Shown: positions 32,071 to 40,319 of the stretch, in pieces
Position numbering within the stretch: position 1 is the stretch's first letter
How the letters are laid out: every line of letters starts with the position of its first letter
Origin: Microbispora hainanensis
GTDB lineage: Bacteria; Actinomycetota; Actinomycetes; Streptosporangiales; Streptosporangiaceae
Direction: 5' to 3'
Assembly: GCF_006874475.1 (NCBI RefSeq)
Contig: NZ_VIRM01000057.1
Span: 1 to 61,985 of the forward strand
Length of the DNA: 61,985 nucleotides
Notes under the pieces: generated by a model
Told to the model about the DNA's origin: nothing
The model's database searches: none
Seen by the model: only the letters and a program-made list of their open reading frames with translations
Position numbers and translations under genes: made by a program

Positions 32071-33723
32071 CTAGATGCCCCTCATGCGCAGGACGTGCAG
32101 GGCCAGGGTGAGGTTGAGCCGCAGATGGGCGTCCTCGGTGAAGTTGCCCAGCATCCGCTCCAGCTTCCCGATGCGGTAGCGCAGGGTGTTGTAGTGGAAG
32201 TGGAGGCGGCGCGCGGTCTCCGCGACGTTGAGGTTCGTCTCCAGCAGCGCCTGCAGGGTGCGCCGCAGGTCGGCGTTCTCCGCGTCGTCGTCCCCGGCCA
32301 GCGGGCCGAGGGTCTCGCGGACGAAGGCATGCAGCTCGTCGGTGTCGTTCACCAGCGACAGCAGCCGGTAGACCCCCAGCTCGTCGAAGTGGGCGACCGC
32401 GCCGGCCCCGTGGAGCTGCCGGCCCACCCGGGCGGCCTTCAGCGCCTGGCCGTACGCGCCGGGCAGGGCGTCCACCCCGGAGGCGACCCGGCTGAGGCCG
32501 GTGGAGAAGGTGCCCTCCGAGACGGCGGCGAGCGCGTCCCTGGCCACCTTGGCCGGGTCGGCCGCCGCCCCGACGATCGCCACGACCTCGTGGGAGAAAC
32601 CGGCGACCGCGCCGCGCGGGTCGTGCTTGCGCACCGACGCCTGCCACGCCGCCAGCATGCGGTCCTGCACCGGGCGTTCCTCGGTGTCCGGATCGATCTC
32701 CGCGACCAGCACGCTGACCGGGCGCTCCAGGTCCCAGCCGAACGCCTGGGCGCGCTCGGCCACCCGCAGCCCGCCCCTACCGGTGAGCACGTCGCGCAGG
32801 AAGTCGGCGCGATATTTGCTCTCGACGGCGGTGACCGCCTCCTGCTTGGTGATCACCAGCGCGGCGACGGTCGCGGCGCGTTCCAGGATATTGATGTCGC
32901 TGGGGGTCAAGGTGCCGCGGGCGCTGTAGGCCGCGATCCTCCCGTGGTGGTGCCCGCCCGCGACGACGGGCACCGCCGCGTAGTGACCGTCGCCGCCCGG
33001 GGGCGTGGCCGCCGGCGTCCGCGCGAGGGCCGCGTTGATCTCCCGCAGCCGCGCCACCTGCGCCGACTCCCCGGCGGCCGCGAGGAGATGACCCGCGGCG
33101 TCGGTCGCCCCCACCGCCACCTGCAGCAGCCCGGCGACCTCCGCCGTGACCTCCCGCATTCCGCCCCCGGCCAGCACGATCTGCACGAGCGCCCGGTGCG
33201 CCTCCTCCGTACGGGCGAGGATCGCCGCCTGGCGGTTGAGGATGTCGGTGAGCACCTGGTTGAGGATGTCGTCGAAGCCCACGTCGTTGGGCAGCAGGAT
33301 CAGCGGGAAGCCCAGCCGGTCGGCCTGCTCGACCATCTCCCCCGGCAGCTCGTCCAGGTAGCGGCCCAGCTTGATCGCCAGCGCGGCCAGGCCGCGCTCG
33401 TCCAGGTCGGCCACGAGCCGGTCGAGCGACTGCGGCGTGTTGCGCAGCGGATAACCCGTGGTGAGCAGCAGCTCGTGCGGCTTCACCCAGGCGAGGATGT
33501 CGGGCACCTCCATCACGTTGAGGCGCTGCACGATGCGGTCGAGGCCGCCCCGCCCGGCGATCAGGCGGGCGTCCGCCAGCGTCGAGACCCCGAGCACCTC
33601 GCCCACCGACACGCCGTGAAGGATCGTCCCCGTGCTCGCCAGGCGCATGGCGGGCGGGGCCGGGTCGTTCTGCAATGCCGTCTCCGCAACTGCCGTCAAC
33701 GGGGTCGCGCGTTCTGTGACCAT
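32071..33723 (-). CDS. PucR family transcriptional regulator
   Basis: A 550-aa purine-catabolism-type regulator. The PucR N-terminal domain starts near residue 38 (VSVGEVLGVSTLADARLIAGRGGLDRIVQRLNVMEVPDILAWVKPHELLLTTGYPL). A central GGDEF-like/CdaR segment follows, and the C-terminal HTH_30 domain contains LLETNLNVAETARRLHFHYNTLRYRIGKLERMLG (about 495-530). ATG 33723 is used; an alternative ATG lies about 25 codons in. It diverges from the DUF2877-FdrA-DUF1116 operon across 145 bp with palindromes and sits upstream of the permease-hydroxylase operon. It is the likely regulator of both. Confidence 0.92.
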   Translation of the reverse strand: MVTERATPLTAVAETALQNDPAPPAMRLASTGTILHGVSVGEVLGVSTLADARLIAGRGGLDRIVQRLNVMEVPDILAWVKPHELLLTTGYPLRNTPQSLDRLVADLDERGLAALAIKLGRYLDELPGEMVEQADRLGFPLILLPNDVGFDDILNQVLTDILNRQAAILARTEEAHRALVQIVLAGGGMREVTAEVAGLLQVAVGATDAAGHLLAAAGESAQVARLREINAALARTPAATPPGGDGHYAAVPVVAGGHHHGRIAAYSARGTLTPSDINILERAATVAALVITKQEAVTAVESKYRADFLRDVLTGRGGLRVAERAQAFGWDLERPVSVLVAEIDPDTEERPVQDRMLAAWQASVRKHDPRGAVAGFSHEVVAIVGAAADPAKVARDALAAVSEGTFSTGLSRVASGVDALPGAYGQALKAARVGRQLHGAGAVAHFDELGVYRLLSLVNDTDELHAFVRETLGPLAGDDDAENADLRRTLQALLETNLNVAETARRLHFHYNTLRYRIGKLERMLGNFTEDAHLRLNLTLALHVLRMRGI

Positions 33724-33777
33724 GGGGTCGCGGACCTCTCAGGGCGATTGTGCACGACGGCGGTCCTGGCAGGAAGA

Positions 33778-33820
33778 GCCAAGCATTCGGCCGACTGTTG
33801 GCATCTTTCTCCGTACGGAG
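33778..33820. promoter_or_regulatory. Palindromes in the divergent pucR/DUF2877 region
   Basis: GCCAA (33778-33782) and TTGGC (33798-33802) form an inverted repeat with a 15-bp spacer. Directly beyond lies the exact 12-bp palindrome CTCCGTACGGAG (33809-33820). Both are in the 145 bp between the divergent start codons, where a PucR binding site would be expected. A TTTGGCAGAT word also occurs upstream of the permease gene (minus strand, about 31806-31815). Confidence 0.4.
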
Positions 33821-33868
33821 GGGGGAAGGCGGGGCTTAGCGTCGGCAGCGACTGCTTCGGGAGGTCCG

Positions 33869-34774
33869 GTGAGTGTTGGCACGCGCCCGAGAGGGCGGCG
33901 GGCGACGACGCCCGCAACCCGCCCCCCGGCGGCCCCCGCTTTCATGAGCGGCGCCGCGAGCGTCGCCGTGCGGCCCGCCCTTGAGGCGCCCCGCCGCCCG
34001 GCCAGAGTGCTCGCGGTCTTCCCCCTCGCGCTCTACCTGGAGATCAGGAGCGAGTCCGAGCCGCACGTGCTCGCCGTCGTGACGGGCGAGGCCACCCGGC
34101 TGCCCAACGCCGTGCTGCTCCCCGAACGCCTCGACGGGGTGTCGGCGGGCGACGACGCCTGGGTCGGCGAGGGCTCCGTCGAGGTCGGCGGCGTGTCGAT
34201 CTGCGTGCGCCGCTGGTGGGACCCCGCTCCCCCGCCCGGCCCCGCCGATCCCGTACGGCTCGCGCCCGCCCTCGGCCTGCTCGCCCGCACCCGCGCCGCC
34301 TCGCCCCGTCGGCCGGGGCTGGACCCGGACGGCGCCCCGGCGCTGCTCGAACACGGGTGCCGGGCCGGTTCGCTGGTGGAGAGCATCACCGCGGCCGAGC
34401 GGCTGATCGGCCTCGGCCCGGGGCTGACGCCGAGCGGCGACGACATGCTCGCCGGGCTGCTGGTCGCGCTGCGGCACCTCGGCGTGGCGGCGGGCGTGCC
34501 GCGCGCAGTATGGCTGGCCGACTGGCTCGCCGCGGCGGTCACCTACGACGCGCGCACCAGAACCACGCCCATCTCGGCCACCCTGCTGCACTGCGCCGCG
34601 AGGGGCGAGGCGAGCCCGGAGGTCACCGGGGTGCTGCGTGCCGTGGCCGGGCACCAGCCGCTCGAGCCCGCCGTGCACCGCCTGCTCCGCCTCGGCCACA
34701 CCTCGGGAGCCGACCTGGCGTGGGGAGTGCAGATCGGCCTGTCCGCCGTCCTCGCCCATCGGGAGGGCCGTTGA
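33869..34774 (+). CDS. DUF2877 domain protein (AllH-like, oxamate carbamoyltransferase component)
   Basis: A 301-aa protein when started at GTG 33869, which follows GGGAGG; ATG 33944 (276 aa) is an alternative without a ribosome-binding site. The core motif IGLGPGLTPSGDDMLAGLLVALRHLG is diagnostic for DUF2877. In E. coli the DUF2877 protein YlbF was reassigned as AllH, one of three proteins (AllF, AllG, AllH) needed for oxamate carbamoyltransferase in anaerobic allantoin use. Here it is followed by an FdrA homologue and a DUF1116 protein, the same trio, so that reaction is the leading hypothesis. It overlaps the next gene by 4 nt (TTGA). Confidence 0.8.
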   Translation: MSVGTRPRGRRATTPATRPPAAPAFMSGAASVAVRPALEAPRRPARVLAVFPLALYLEIRSESEPHVLAVVTGEATRLPNAVLLPERLDGVSAGDDAWVGEGSVEVGGVSICVRRWWDPAPPPGPADPVRLAPALGLLARTRAASPRRPGLDPDGAPALLEHGCRAGSLVESITAAERLIGLGPGLTPSGDDMLAGLLVALRHLGVAAGVPRAVWLADWLAAAVTYDARTRTTPISATLLHCAARGEASPEVTGVLRAVAGHQPLEPAVHRLLRLGHTSGADLAWGVQIGLSAVLAHREGR

Positions 34775-36144
34775 ACGACCTGGTCGAGGTGCGCCCCGGG
34801 GTCTACCGCGACTCCGTGACGCTGATGCGGGTGAGCCGGACGCTCACCGAACGGCCCGGAGTGTCGGTCGCCGTCGTCGCGATGGCGACCGAGCTCAACC
34901 TTGGCCTCGCCCGCGATCTCGGTTTCGCGGTGCCGCCCGCGACGCCCGGCGACCTGCTGGTGGCGGTCAGGGCCGGTTCGCCGGCGGAGCTGGAGGACGC
35001 CGCCGCCGAGCTGGAGCGGCAGCTCGCCGCGCGGGAGCAGACGGGCGGCGCACCGGGGGGCGAGGCGCCGCCGCGCACCACCCGGTCGGCGGCGCGGGCC
35101 TTCGAGGCGAGCCTGGCGCTGGTGAGCGTGCCGGGCGAGCACGCCTTCGCCGAGGCGCTCGACGCCGTGGAGGCCGGACTCTCGGTGATGATCTTCAGTG
35201 ACAATATGCCCGTGGAGCAGGAGATCCTGCTCAAGGACCGGGCACGGGCCAGGGGCGTGCTCGTGATGGGCCCCGACTGCGGCACCGCGGTCGTGAGCGG
35301 AGCCGGCCTCGGCTTCGCCAACGTCCTGCGCCCCGGACACGTCGGCGTCGTGGCCGCCTCGGGCACCGGCGCCCAGCAGGTGACGAGCCTGCTCGACCTC
35401 GCCGGCGTCGGCGTCTCCCACGTGCTCGGCGTGGGCGGCAGAGACCTGTCCGCCGAGGTGGGCGGGCGCTCGGCCGTACAGGCGCTGCGCGCCCTCGACG
35501 ACGACCCGGCGACCGAGCTGATCGTGCTGGTCTCCAAGCCCCCCGCCCCCGAGGTGGCCCGTGCCGTACGGGACCTCGACCTGGCGACGCCGGTCGTCGG
35601 CGCGCTGCTCGGGCCGGGGCAGGACGACCTGACCACCGCCGCGGAGAAGGTGCTGCGGGCGCTCGGCCGCGACGTGCCCGAGTGGCCCTCCTGGCCCGCT
35701 CCCACCCACCGTACGGAGGCGTCGGGCCCCCGCCGGGCCCTGCGGGGGCTCTACGCCGGCGGCACGCTGTGCACGGAGGCGGCCCTCGTGGCGGGCACCG
35801 GCGAGTTCACCGACTTCGGCGACGACGCCTACACCCGGGGCCGCGCCCATCCCATGATCGACCCGGCGCTGCGCCTGGAGGCCCTGCGCGGCGTCGCCTC
35901 CGGCGTCGTGCTGATGGACGTCGTGCTCGGGCACGGCGCCGACCCCGACCCGTCCACCTGGCTCGCGCCCGCGGTCCGCGACGCCGTCGACAGGGGCGTG
36001 GACGTGGTCGTGGCCGTCGTCGGCACCGACGGCGACCCGCAGGGGCTGCGGGCCCAGGCCGCCCGGCTGAACGCGGCCGGGGCGGCGGTCTTCACCTCCA
36101 ACGCCGCGGCCGCCCGGCATGCCCGTCTCCTCGCGGGCGGGTGA
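34771..36144 (+). CDS. FdrA-like protein (AllF-like, oxamate carbamoyltransferase component)
   Basis: A 457-aa protein of the acyl-CoA synthetase-like FdrA family. It begins at TTG 34771 in a 4-nt overlap with the preceding stop, behind GGGAGGG. Recognisable stretches include VEVRPGVYRDSVTLMRVSRTL, FSDNMPVEQEILLKDRARARGVLVMGPDCGTAV (a succinyl-CoA-synthetase-like CoA/phosphohistidine region), VVAASGTGAQQVTSLLDLAGVGVSHVLGVGGRDL and YAGGTLCTEA. In E. coli FdrA is AllF. Binding of a carbamoyl or phospho intermediate is inferred from the fold. It is the middle gene of the three-gene operon. Confidence 0.85.
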   Translation: MNDLVEVRPGVYRDSVTLMRVSRTLTERPGVSVAVVAMATELNLGLARDLGFAVPPATPGDLLVAVRAGSPAELEDAAAELERQLAAREQTGGAPGGEAPPRTTRSAARAFEASLALVSVPGEHAFAEALDAVEAGLSVMIFSDNMPVEQEILLKDRARARGVLVMGPDCGTAVVSGAGLGFANVLRPGHVGVVAASGTGAQQVTSLLDLAGVGVSHVLGVGGRDLSAEVGGRSAVQALRALDDDPATELIVLVSKPPAPEVARAVRDLDLATPVVGALLGPGQDDLTTAAEKVLRALGRDVPEWPSWPAPTHRTEASGPRRALRGLYAGGTLCTEAALVAGTGEFTDFGDDAYTRGRAHPMIDPALRLEALRGVASGVVLMDVVLGHGADPDPSTWLAPAVRDAVDRGVDVVVAVVGTDGDPQGLRAQAARLNAAGAAVFTSNAAAARHARLLAGG

Positions 36145-36178
36145 CGGGCGTGGCCGCGCCGACCCGGATCGGAGCCCG

Positions 36179-37564
36179 ATGACCCTCTCCATGCTGTACG
36201 GCGAGCCGCGCGTCATCACCGTCGGCGCGCAGGTGCTGGGCGAGGCGCTGGACCGGCAGGCCGTGCCGCGCCGGGAGGTCGGCTGGCGGCCTCCACTGCC
36301 GGGCACCGCCCCGGCCCTCGCACGGGTGCTGGCCGACCCCCGGCGCGAGAGCGCCAACGCGACCGCCGTGGGGAGGATGCTGGCGGCCCGGCCCATGCTG
36401 ACCGGCGTACGCCCGGCGCGCGAGGCCCTCGGCCTGGCAGCCGGGGAGTTCTTCCACGCCGGTCCGCCGATCAGCTGGGAGCGCGCCTCCGGGCCGATGC
36501 GGGGGGCGCTCGTCGGGGCGATGCTGTTCGAGGGCCTGGCGGCCACACCCGAGGAGGCGGAGGACCGCCTGGCCTCGGGCGCGGGGATCACCCTCGACTC
36601 CTGCCACCACCACCGCACGGTCGGCCCGATGGCGGGGCTGGTCAGCCCGTCCATGTGGATGCTGGAGGTCACCGACGCCGAGCACGGCGGCACGGCCTAC
36701 TGCTCGCTCAACGAGGGGCTGGGCAAGGTCCTGCGCTACGGGGCGTACGGCCCCGAGGTGATCGAGCGGCTGCGCTGGATGGGCGAGGTGCTCGGGCCGG
36801 TGCTCGCGGCGGCGGTGGAGCGGTGCGGCCCGCTCGACCTGCGCACGCTCATCGCGCAGGCCCTGCAGATGGGCGACGAGCTGCACAACCGCAACCGCGC
36901 CGCGACGTCCCTGCTGGTGCGCGAGATCGCGCCCGCGATCGTGGAGGCGGCCCCGGACCACGCGGCCGAAGTGCTGCGATTCATCAATGGCAATGATCAT
37001 TTCTTCCTGAACGCGGGAATGGCGGCGGCGAAAGTCAGCGCCGACGCGGCGCGCGGCGTGCCCGGATCGAGCCTGGTCGTGGCGATGGCCCGCAATGGGA
37101 CCGATTTCGGAATACAGGTGTCGGGCCTGGGCGACCGGTGGTTCACCGGCCCCGCCGGCGTGCCCGACGGCCTCTACCTCGGCGGGTACGGCCCGGACGA
37201 CGCCAACCCCGACATCGGCGACTCCACCATCACCGAGACGACCGGCCTGGGCGGCTTCGCGATGGCGGCGGCCCCCGCGATCGTCCGGTTCGTCGGCGGC
37301 GAGGTGTCCGACGCCGTGGCGGCCACGACGTCGATGTACGAGATCACCCTGGCCGAGCACCCGGCGTACCAGATCCCGGGGCTCGGCTTCCGTGGCACGC
37401 CCGTCGGCATCGATGTCGCGCTCGTGGCCAGGACCGGTCTGCTGCCCGTTGTGAACACCGGCATCGCGGGCAGGGTCGCCGGAACCGGGCAGGTGGGAGC
37501 GGGTCTGGTGAGCCCGCCGGCCGAGGCCTTCACCGCCGCGCTCGACGCGCTGTGCGATGTGTGA
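36179..37564 (+). CDS. DUF1116 family protein (AllG-like, oxamate carbamoyltransferase component)
   Basis: A 461-aa DUF1116 protein from ATG 36179 (GGAG 4 bases upstream; the frame is open 20 codons further). Family stretches are GITLDSCHHHRTVGPMAGLVSPSMWM, MGDELHNRNRAATSLL, FINGNDHFFLNAGMAAAKV and ALVARTGLLPVVNTGIAG. DUF1116 is YlbE/AllG in E. coli. It completes the trio with DUF2877 and FdrA. A carbamate kinase, which would turn the carbamoyl phosphate product into ATP, is not in the window. Confidence 0.85.
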   Translation: MTLSMLYGEPRVITVGAQVLGEALDRQAVPRREVGWRPPLPGTAPALARVLADPRRESANATAVGRMLAARPMLTGVRPAREALGLAAGEFFHAGPPISWERASGPMRGALVGAMLFEGLAATPEEAEDRLASGAGITLDSCHHHRTVGPMAGLVSPSMWMLEVTDAEHGGTAYCSLNEGLGKVLRYGAYGPEVIERLRWMGEVLGPVLAAAVERCGPLDLRTLIAQALQMGDELHNRNRAATSLLVREIAPAIVEAAPDHAAEVLRFINGNDHFFLNAGMAAAKVSADAARGVPGSSLVVAMARNGTDFGIQVSGLGDRWFTGPAGVPDGLYLGGYGPDDANPDIGDSTITETTGLGGFAMAAAPAIVRFVGGEVSDAVAATTSMYEITLAEHPAYQIPGLGFRGTPVGIDVALVARTGLLPVVNTGIAGRVAGTGQVGAGLVSPPAEAFTAALDALCDV

Positions 37565-37680
37565 ATTCCCATCGACCGTCATCAGACCGTAATATCGTCG
37601 TCAACCTCAGATATCCGATGCAATTCGCACGGTCCGTTCGGAAGATCTTGCGGAACGAGCGTGAATTGGGGACCTAATCT

Positions 37681-39867
37681 ATGACGACAGATCGCCTGCT
37701 CGGTATGGTCCCCCCTATGCCAGAGGGTCAGGGACCTGTGGGTCGCGTCCCCGCGGGAGGCGCCCCCGAAGGGCAGGGACGTCTCGTCGGCCGGCGCTAC
37801 CGGCTGCTGTCCCCGGTGGGCCGCGGCGGCATGGGGATGGTGTGGCACGCCCACGACGTGCTGCTCGACCGGGACGTCGCGGTCAAGGAGCTGCTCCTGC
37901 CGTTCGGGCTCGACAACGCAGGCGCGCAGGCCGCCCATCGGCGCATGCTGCGCGAGGCGCGCTCGGCAGCCCGGCTCAGCCATCCCGGCATCGTCACCGT
38001 CCACGACGTCGTCGAGGAGGACGGGCGCCCCTGGATCGTGATGGAGCTCGTCCGCGCGTGGTCCCTGGAGCAGGCCGTACGGCAGAGCGGGCCGCTGCCG
38101 GTCGTGCAGGCCGCCGAGATCGGCATCCGGGTTCTCGACGCGCTGCGGCACGCCCACGCCGCCGGCATCCTCCACCGCGACGTGAAGCCCGGCAACGTGC
38201 TGCTCACCGCCGACCGCGTGGTGCTCACCGACTTCGGCATCGCCGCCATCGAGGGCGACGTCACGATCACCCAGACCGGGCTGCTCATGGGCTCGCCCGC
38301 CTACATCCCGCCGGAGCGCCTGCAGGGCCGCCCGATCACCCACGCCGCCGACCTGTGGTCCTTCGGCGCGACGCTGTACGCCGCCGTGGAGGGCCGCCCG
38401 CCGTACGAGGGGCCGGACGCGGTCGCCGTGCTCGGCGCGGTGCTGACGCAGGAGCCCAACCGGCCGCGCCGGGCGGGCGCGCTGCTGCCGGTCATCGAGG
38501 GCCTGCTCCGCAAGAACCCGGCCGACCGCCTTCCGGCCGCGCAGGTCGCGGAGATGCTGGAGCGGGTGCTGCACAGCCACGGCGCCGGGCTGCCGGGCCG
38601 CGCGGGCACGCCGACGTCGGTGCCGACCCCGCAGGACTCCACGCCCGCCGGGTTGCTGCCGCCGCTCGACATCCCCTCGGGGCCGCTGCCCTCGCGCATC
38701 ATCGAGACGCCGTCGGGCCCGGTCCGCGTGCCGCTCACGGCGGAGAGCCTGCCCGGAGGCGCGGCCGTCCCGCCCGGCGCCGCGCCCCGTCCGGCCGAGC
38801 CTCACGCCGGGGAGCCCCGGCCCGCCGACCCCGCGTACGAGCCTCCGGGCGCGTTCGGGCCCGTGAACCCCTTCGGGCAGCCCCCAGCTTTCGACCCTGC
38901 CTTCGATGCCGCCTTCGACACGGGCTTCGACCCGCTGTCGTCCCCCTCGGGCTCGACGCACGCGCCTGAGCGGCCGAAGGAGGCCATGTGGCCGACGCCC
39001 GCGCCGGGCGACATGCCCGGCGATCTGGGCGGCGCAGCATGGCCGCAGCACCGCACCGGGCCGCACGCGGCGCCCCAGCAGACGGGACCGCACGCGGTGC
39101 CGCAGCAGGCCGCCGCACAGGGCACCGGACCGCAGGTCGTCTCGTCCCAGGACGACTTCGGGGCGATCGGGGACGCCACGGGTCCGCACAGCCCCCGGGC
39201 GGGACGCAGGCGCAAGGAGCAGGCCGACGAGCTCGCCGAGAGCGAGGGCCGGTCGAAGCTGCTGCTCGCCGTCGCCGCCGCGGCCGTGGTCGCGGTGATC
39301 GTCGGGATCGTCTTCGTGCTGCTGCCGAGCGGCCCGGACGAGGCCGTGGTCTCGCAGCAGGACGGCAGGTCGGGCCACACCCTCGCGCCGCCCGACGCCA
39401 CCACGCCGACCGCGCGCCCCCTGTCGGCCGTACGCGTGCCCCAGGGCTACCACCTGGTGACCGAGGGCGGGGTGTCGCTCGCGGTGCCGAAGGAGTGGAG
39501 CACCGCGGTCGACGACGGCGTCGTCAGGCTCACCGGCCCGAAGGACAGCGGGCAGAGCATCACGATCAAGAGGATCCCCGACGGCAGCCTGTCGGCGCTT
39601 CAGTCCGCCGAGCAGAACCTGGACATCAAGGGCTTCACCGACTACACGCAGGTCCAGCTGCGCAAGGTGGGGGACTACCGCTACCCCGCGGCCGACTGGG
39701 AGTACACCTACACCAACGCCAGCGAGGTCACGGTCCACGCGGTCATCCGCTATCTGGAGGCGGGCGACCGCGCCTACGCGATCATGTTCGCCTCTCCCGA
39801 CTTCGACTGGAACGAGTCGGCCGCACCCGTACGGCAGGCCCTCTGGAGCACCTTCCGCCCCGCCTGA
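37681..39867 (+). CDS. Receptor-like Ser/Thr protein kinase (PknB type)
   Basis: A 728-aa transmembrane kinase. The kinase domain spans about 40-300: glycine loop GRGGMGMVW (48-56), K69 in VAVKE, catalytic HRDVKPGN, DFG in LTDFGIA, and activation-loop residues T-Q-T-G. A proline/alanine-rich linker (about 310-520) leads to one membrane helix (about 527-550) and a 180-aa external domain (VTEGGVSLAVPKEWSTAVDDG) without PASTA repeats. GGGGA lies 8 bases before ATG 37681; ATG 37717 is a possible alternative. The stop codon is inside the first unit of a 13-bp tandem array. The ligand and targets are unknown. Confidence 0.92.
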   Translation: MTTDRLLGMVPPMPEGQGPVGRVPAGGAPEGQGRLVGRRYRLLSPVGRGGMGMVWHAHDVLLDRDVAVKELLLPFGLDNAGAQAAHRRMLREARSAARLSHPGIVTVHDVVEEDGRPWIVMELVRAWSLEQAVRQSGPLPVVQAAEIGIRVLDALRHAHAAGILHRDVKPGNVLLTADRVVLTDFGIAAIEGDVTITQTGLLMGSPAYIPPERLQGRPITHAADLWSFGATLYAAVEGRPPYEGPDAVAVLGAVLTQEPNRPRRAGALLPVIEGLLRKNPADRLPAAQVAEMLERVLHSHGAGLPGRAGTPTSVPTPQDSTPAGLLPPLDIPSGPLPSRIIETPSGPVRVPLTAESLPGGAAVPPGAAPRPAEPHAGEPRPADPAYEPPGAFGPVNPFGQPPAFDPAFDAAFDTGFDPLSSPSGSTHAPERPKEAMWPTPAPGDMPGDLGGAAWPQHRTGPHAAPQQTGPHAVPQQAAAQGTGPQVVSSQDDFGAIGDATGPHSPRAGRRRKEQADELAESEGRSKLLLAVAAAAVVAVIVGIVFVLLPSGPDEAVVSQQDGRSGHTLAPPDATTPTARPLSAVRVPQGYHLVTEGGVSLAVPKEWSTAVDDGVVRLTGPKDSGQSITIKRIPDGSLSALQSAEQNLDIKGFTDYTQVQLRKVGDYRYPAADWEYTYTNASEVTVHAVIRYLEAGDRAYAIMFASPDFDWNESAAPVRQALWSTFRPA

Positions 39868-40019
39868 CGCCTGGACTCGAGACCGGGGGCTGGTGCCAGG
39901 GCCTGACGCCGGGACCTGGTGCCGGGACCTGGTGCCGTGACCTGGTGCCGTGACCTGGCGTCGAAACTTGACGCCGGGCTCCGGTGCCGGGCTCCGCTGC
40001 CGGGACGTGATGCGGGGAC
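39864..40019. repeat. 12-copy tandem array of a 13-bp unit
   Basis: From 39864 to 40019 the sequence divides in exact register into twelve 13-mers close to CTGGTGCCGGGAC. Two neighbouring copies (39929 and 39942) are identical (CTGGTGCCGTGAC) and others differ at one to five positions; the second unit is the most degenerate. The first unit contains the TGA stop of the kinase. The period is not a multiple of three and no gene spans it, so it is non-coding minisatellite-like DNA. Confidence 0.85.
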
Positions 40020-40050
40020 GGCGGCGCGGGGACGGCGGCGCGGGCGACGC

Positions 40051-40240
40051 GCCGCCATGGCACTCCTGGTGCTCCTCGCCGACTTGAGGGGCACCGGCCA
40101 CCCTCCCACCGCTTCGAGGCCCCCGCCGCGCCGCCGACCGCCCTCCTCGCCGCCTTGGGGGCACCGGCCGCGTCGCCGGCCGCGCGGCCGGACGGCCTCC
40201 CGCACCTCGCCCACCACGTCGAGCAGGCAGGGTGCACGGT
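40051..40240. pseudogene. Decayed duplicate of the kinase/DNA-polymerase 3' junction
   Basis: Bases 40051-40080 match 42186-42215 (3' end of the second kinase gene) at 28 of 30 positions, encoding AAMALLVLLA against AAVALLVLLA. Bases about 40172-40238 match about 42388-42451 (3' end of the polymerase gene, minus strand) almost exactly, with an inserted G near 40190 and another insertion near 40231. The minus-strand reading is CLLDVVGEVREAV against CPLDVAGEVREAV. The material between the two matches is shortened and unrecognisable. It is a relic of a duplicated convergent junction, not an active gene. Confidence 0.8.
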
Positions 40241-40319
40241 CGCCCGGCCACACGTTCCCGCGCTTTTGGCGAGAATGGCCTGATCGATCACGCGTTATCC
40301 CGGATCCGAAGGAGTGCCG

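Noticed and set aside
37675..37680. TAATCT as a -10 element for the first kinase gene
   Set aside because: It touches the start codon, so transcription from it would begin inside the gene, and no -35 lies at 16-19 bp. The GGGGA before ATG 37681 supports that start instead.
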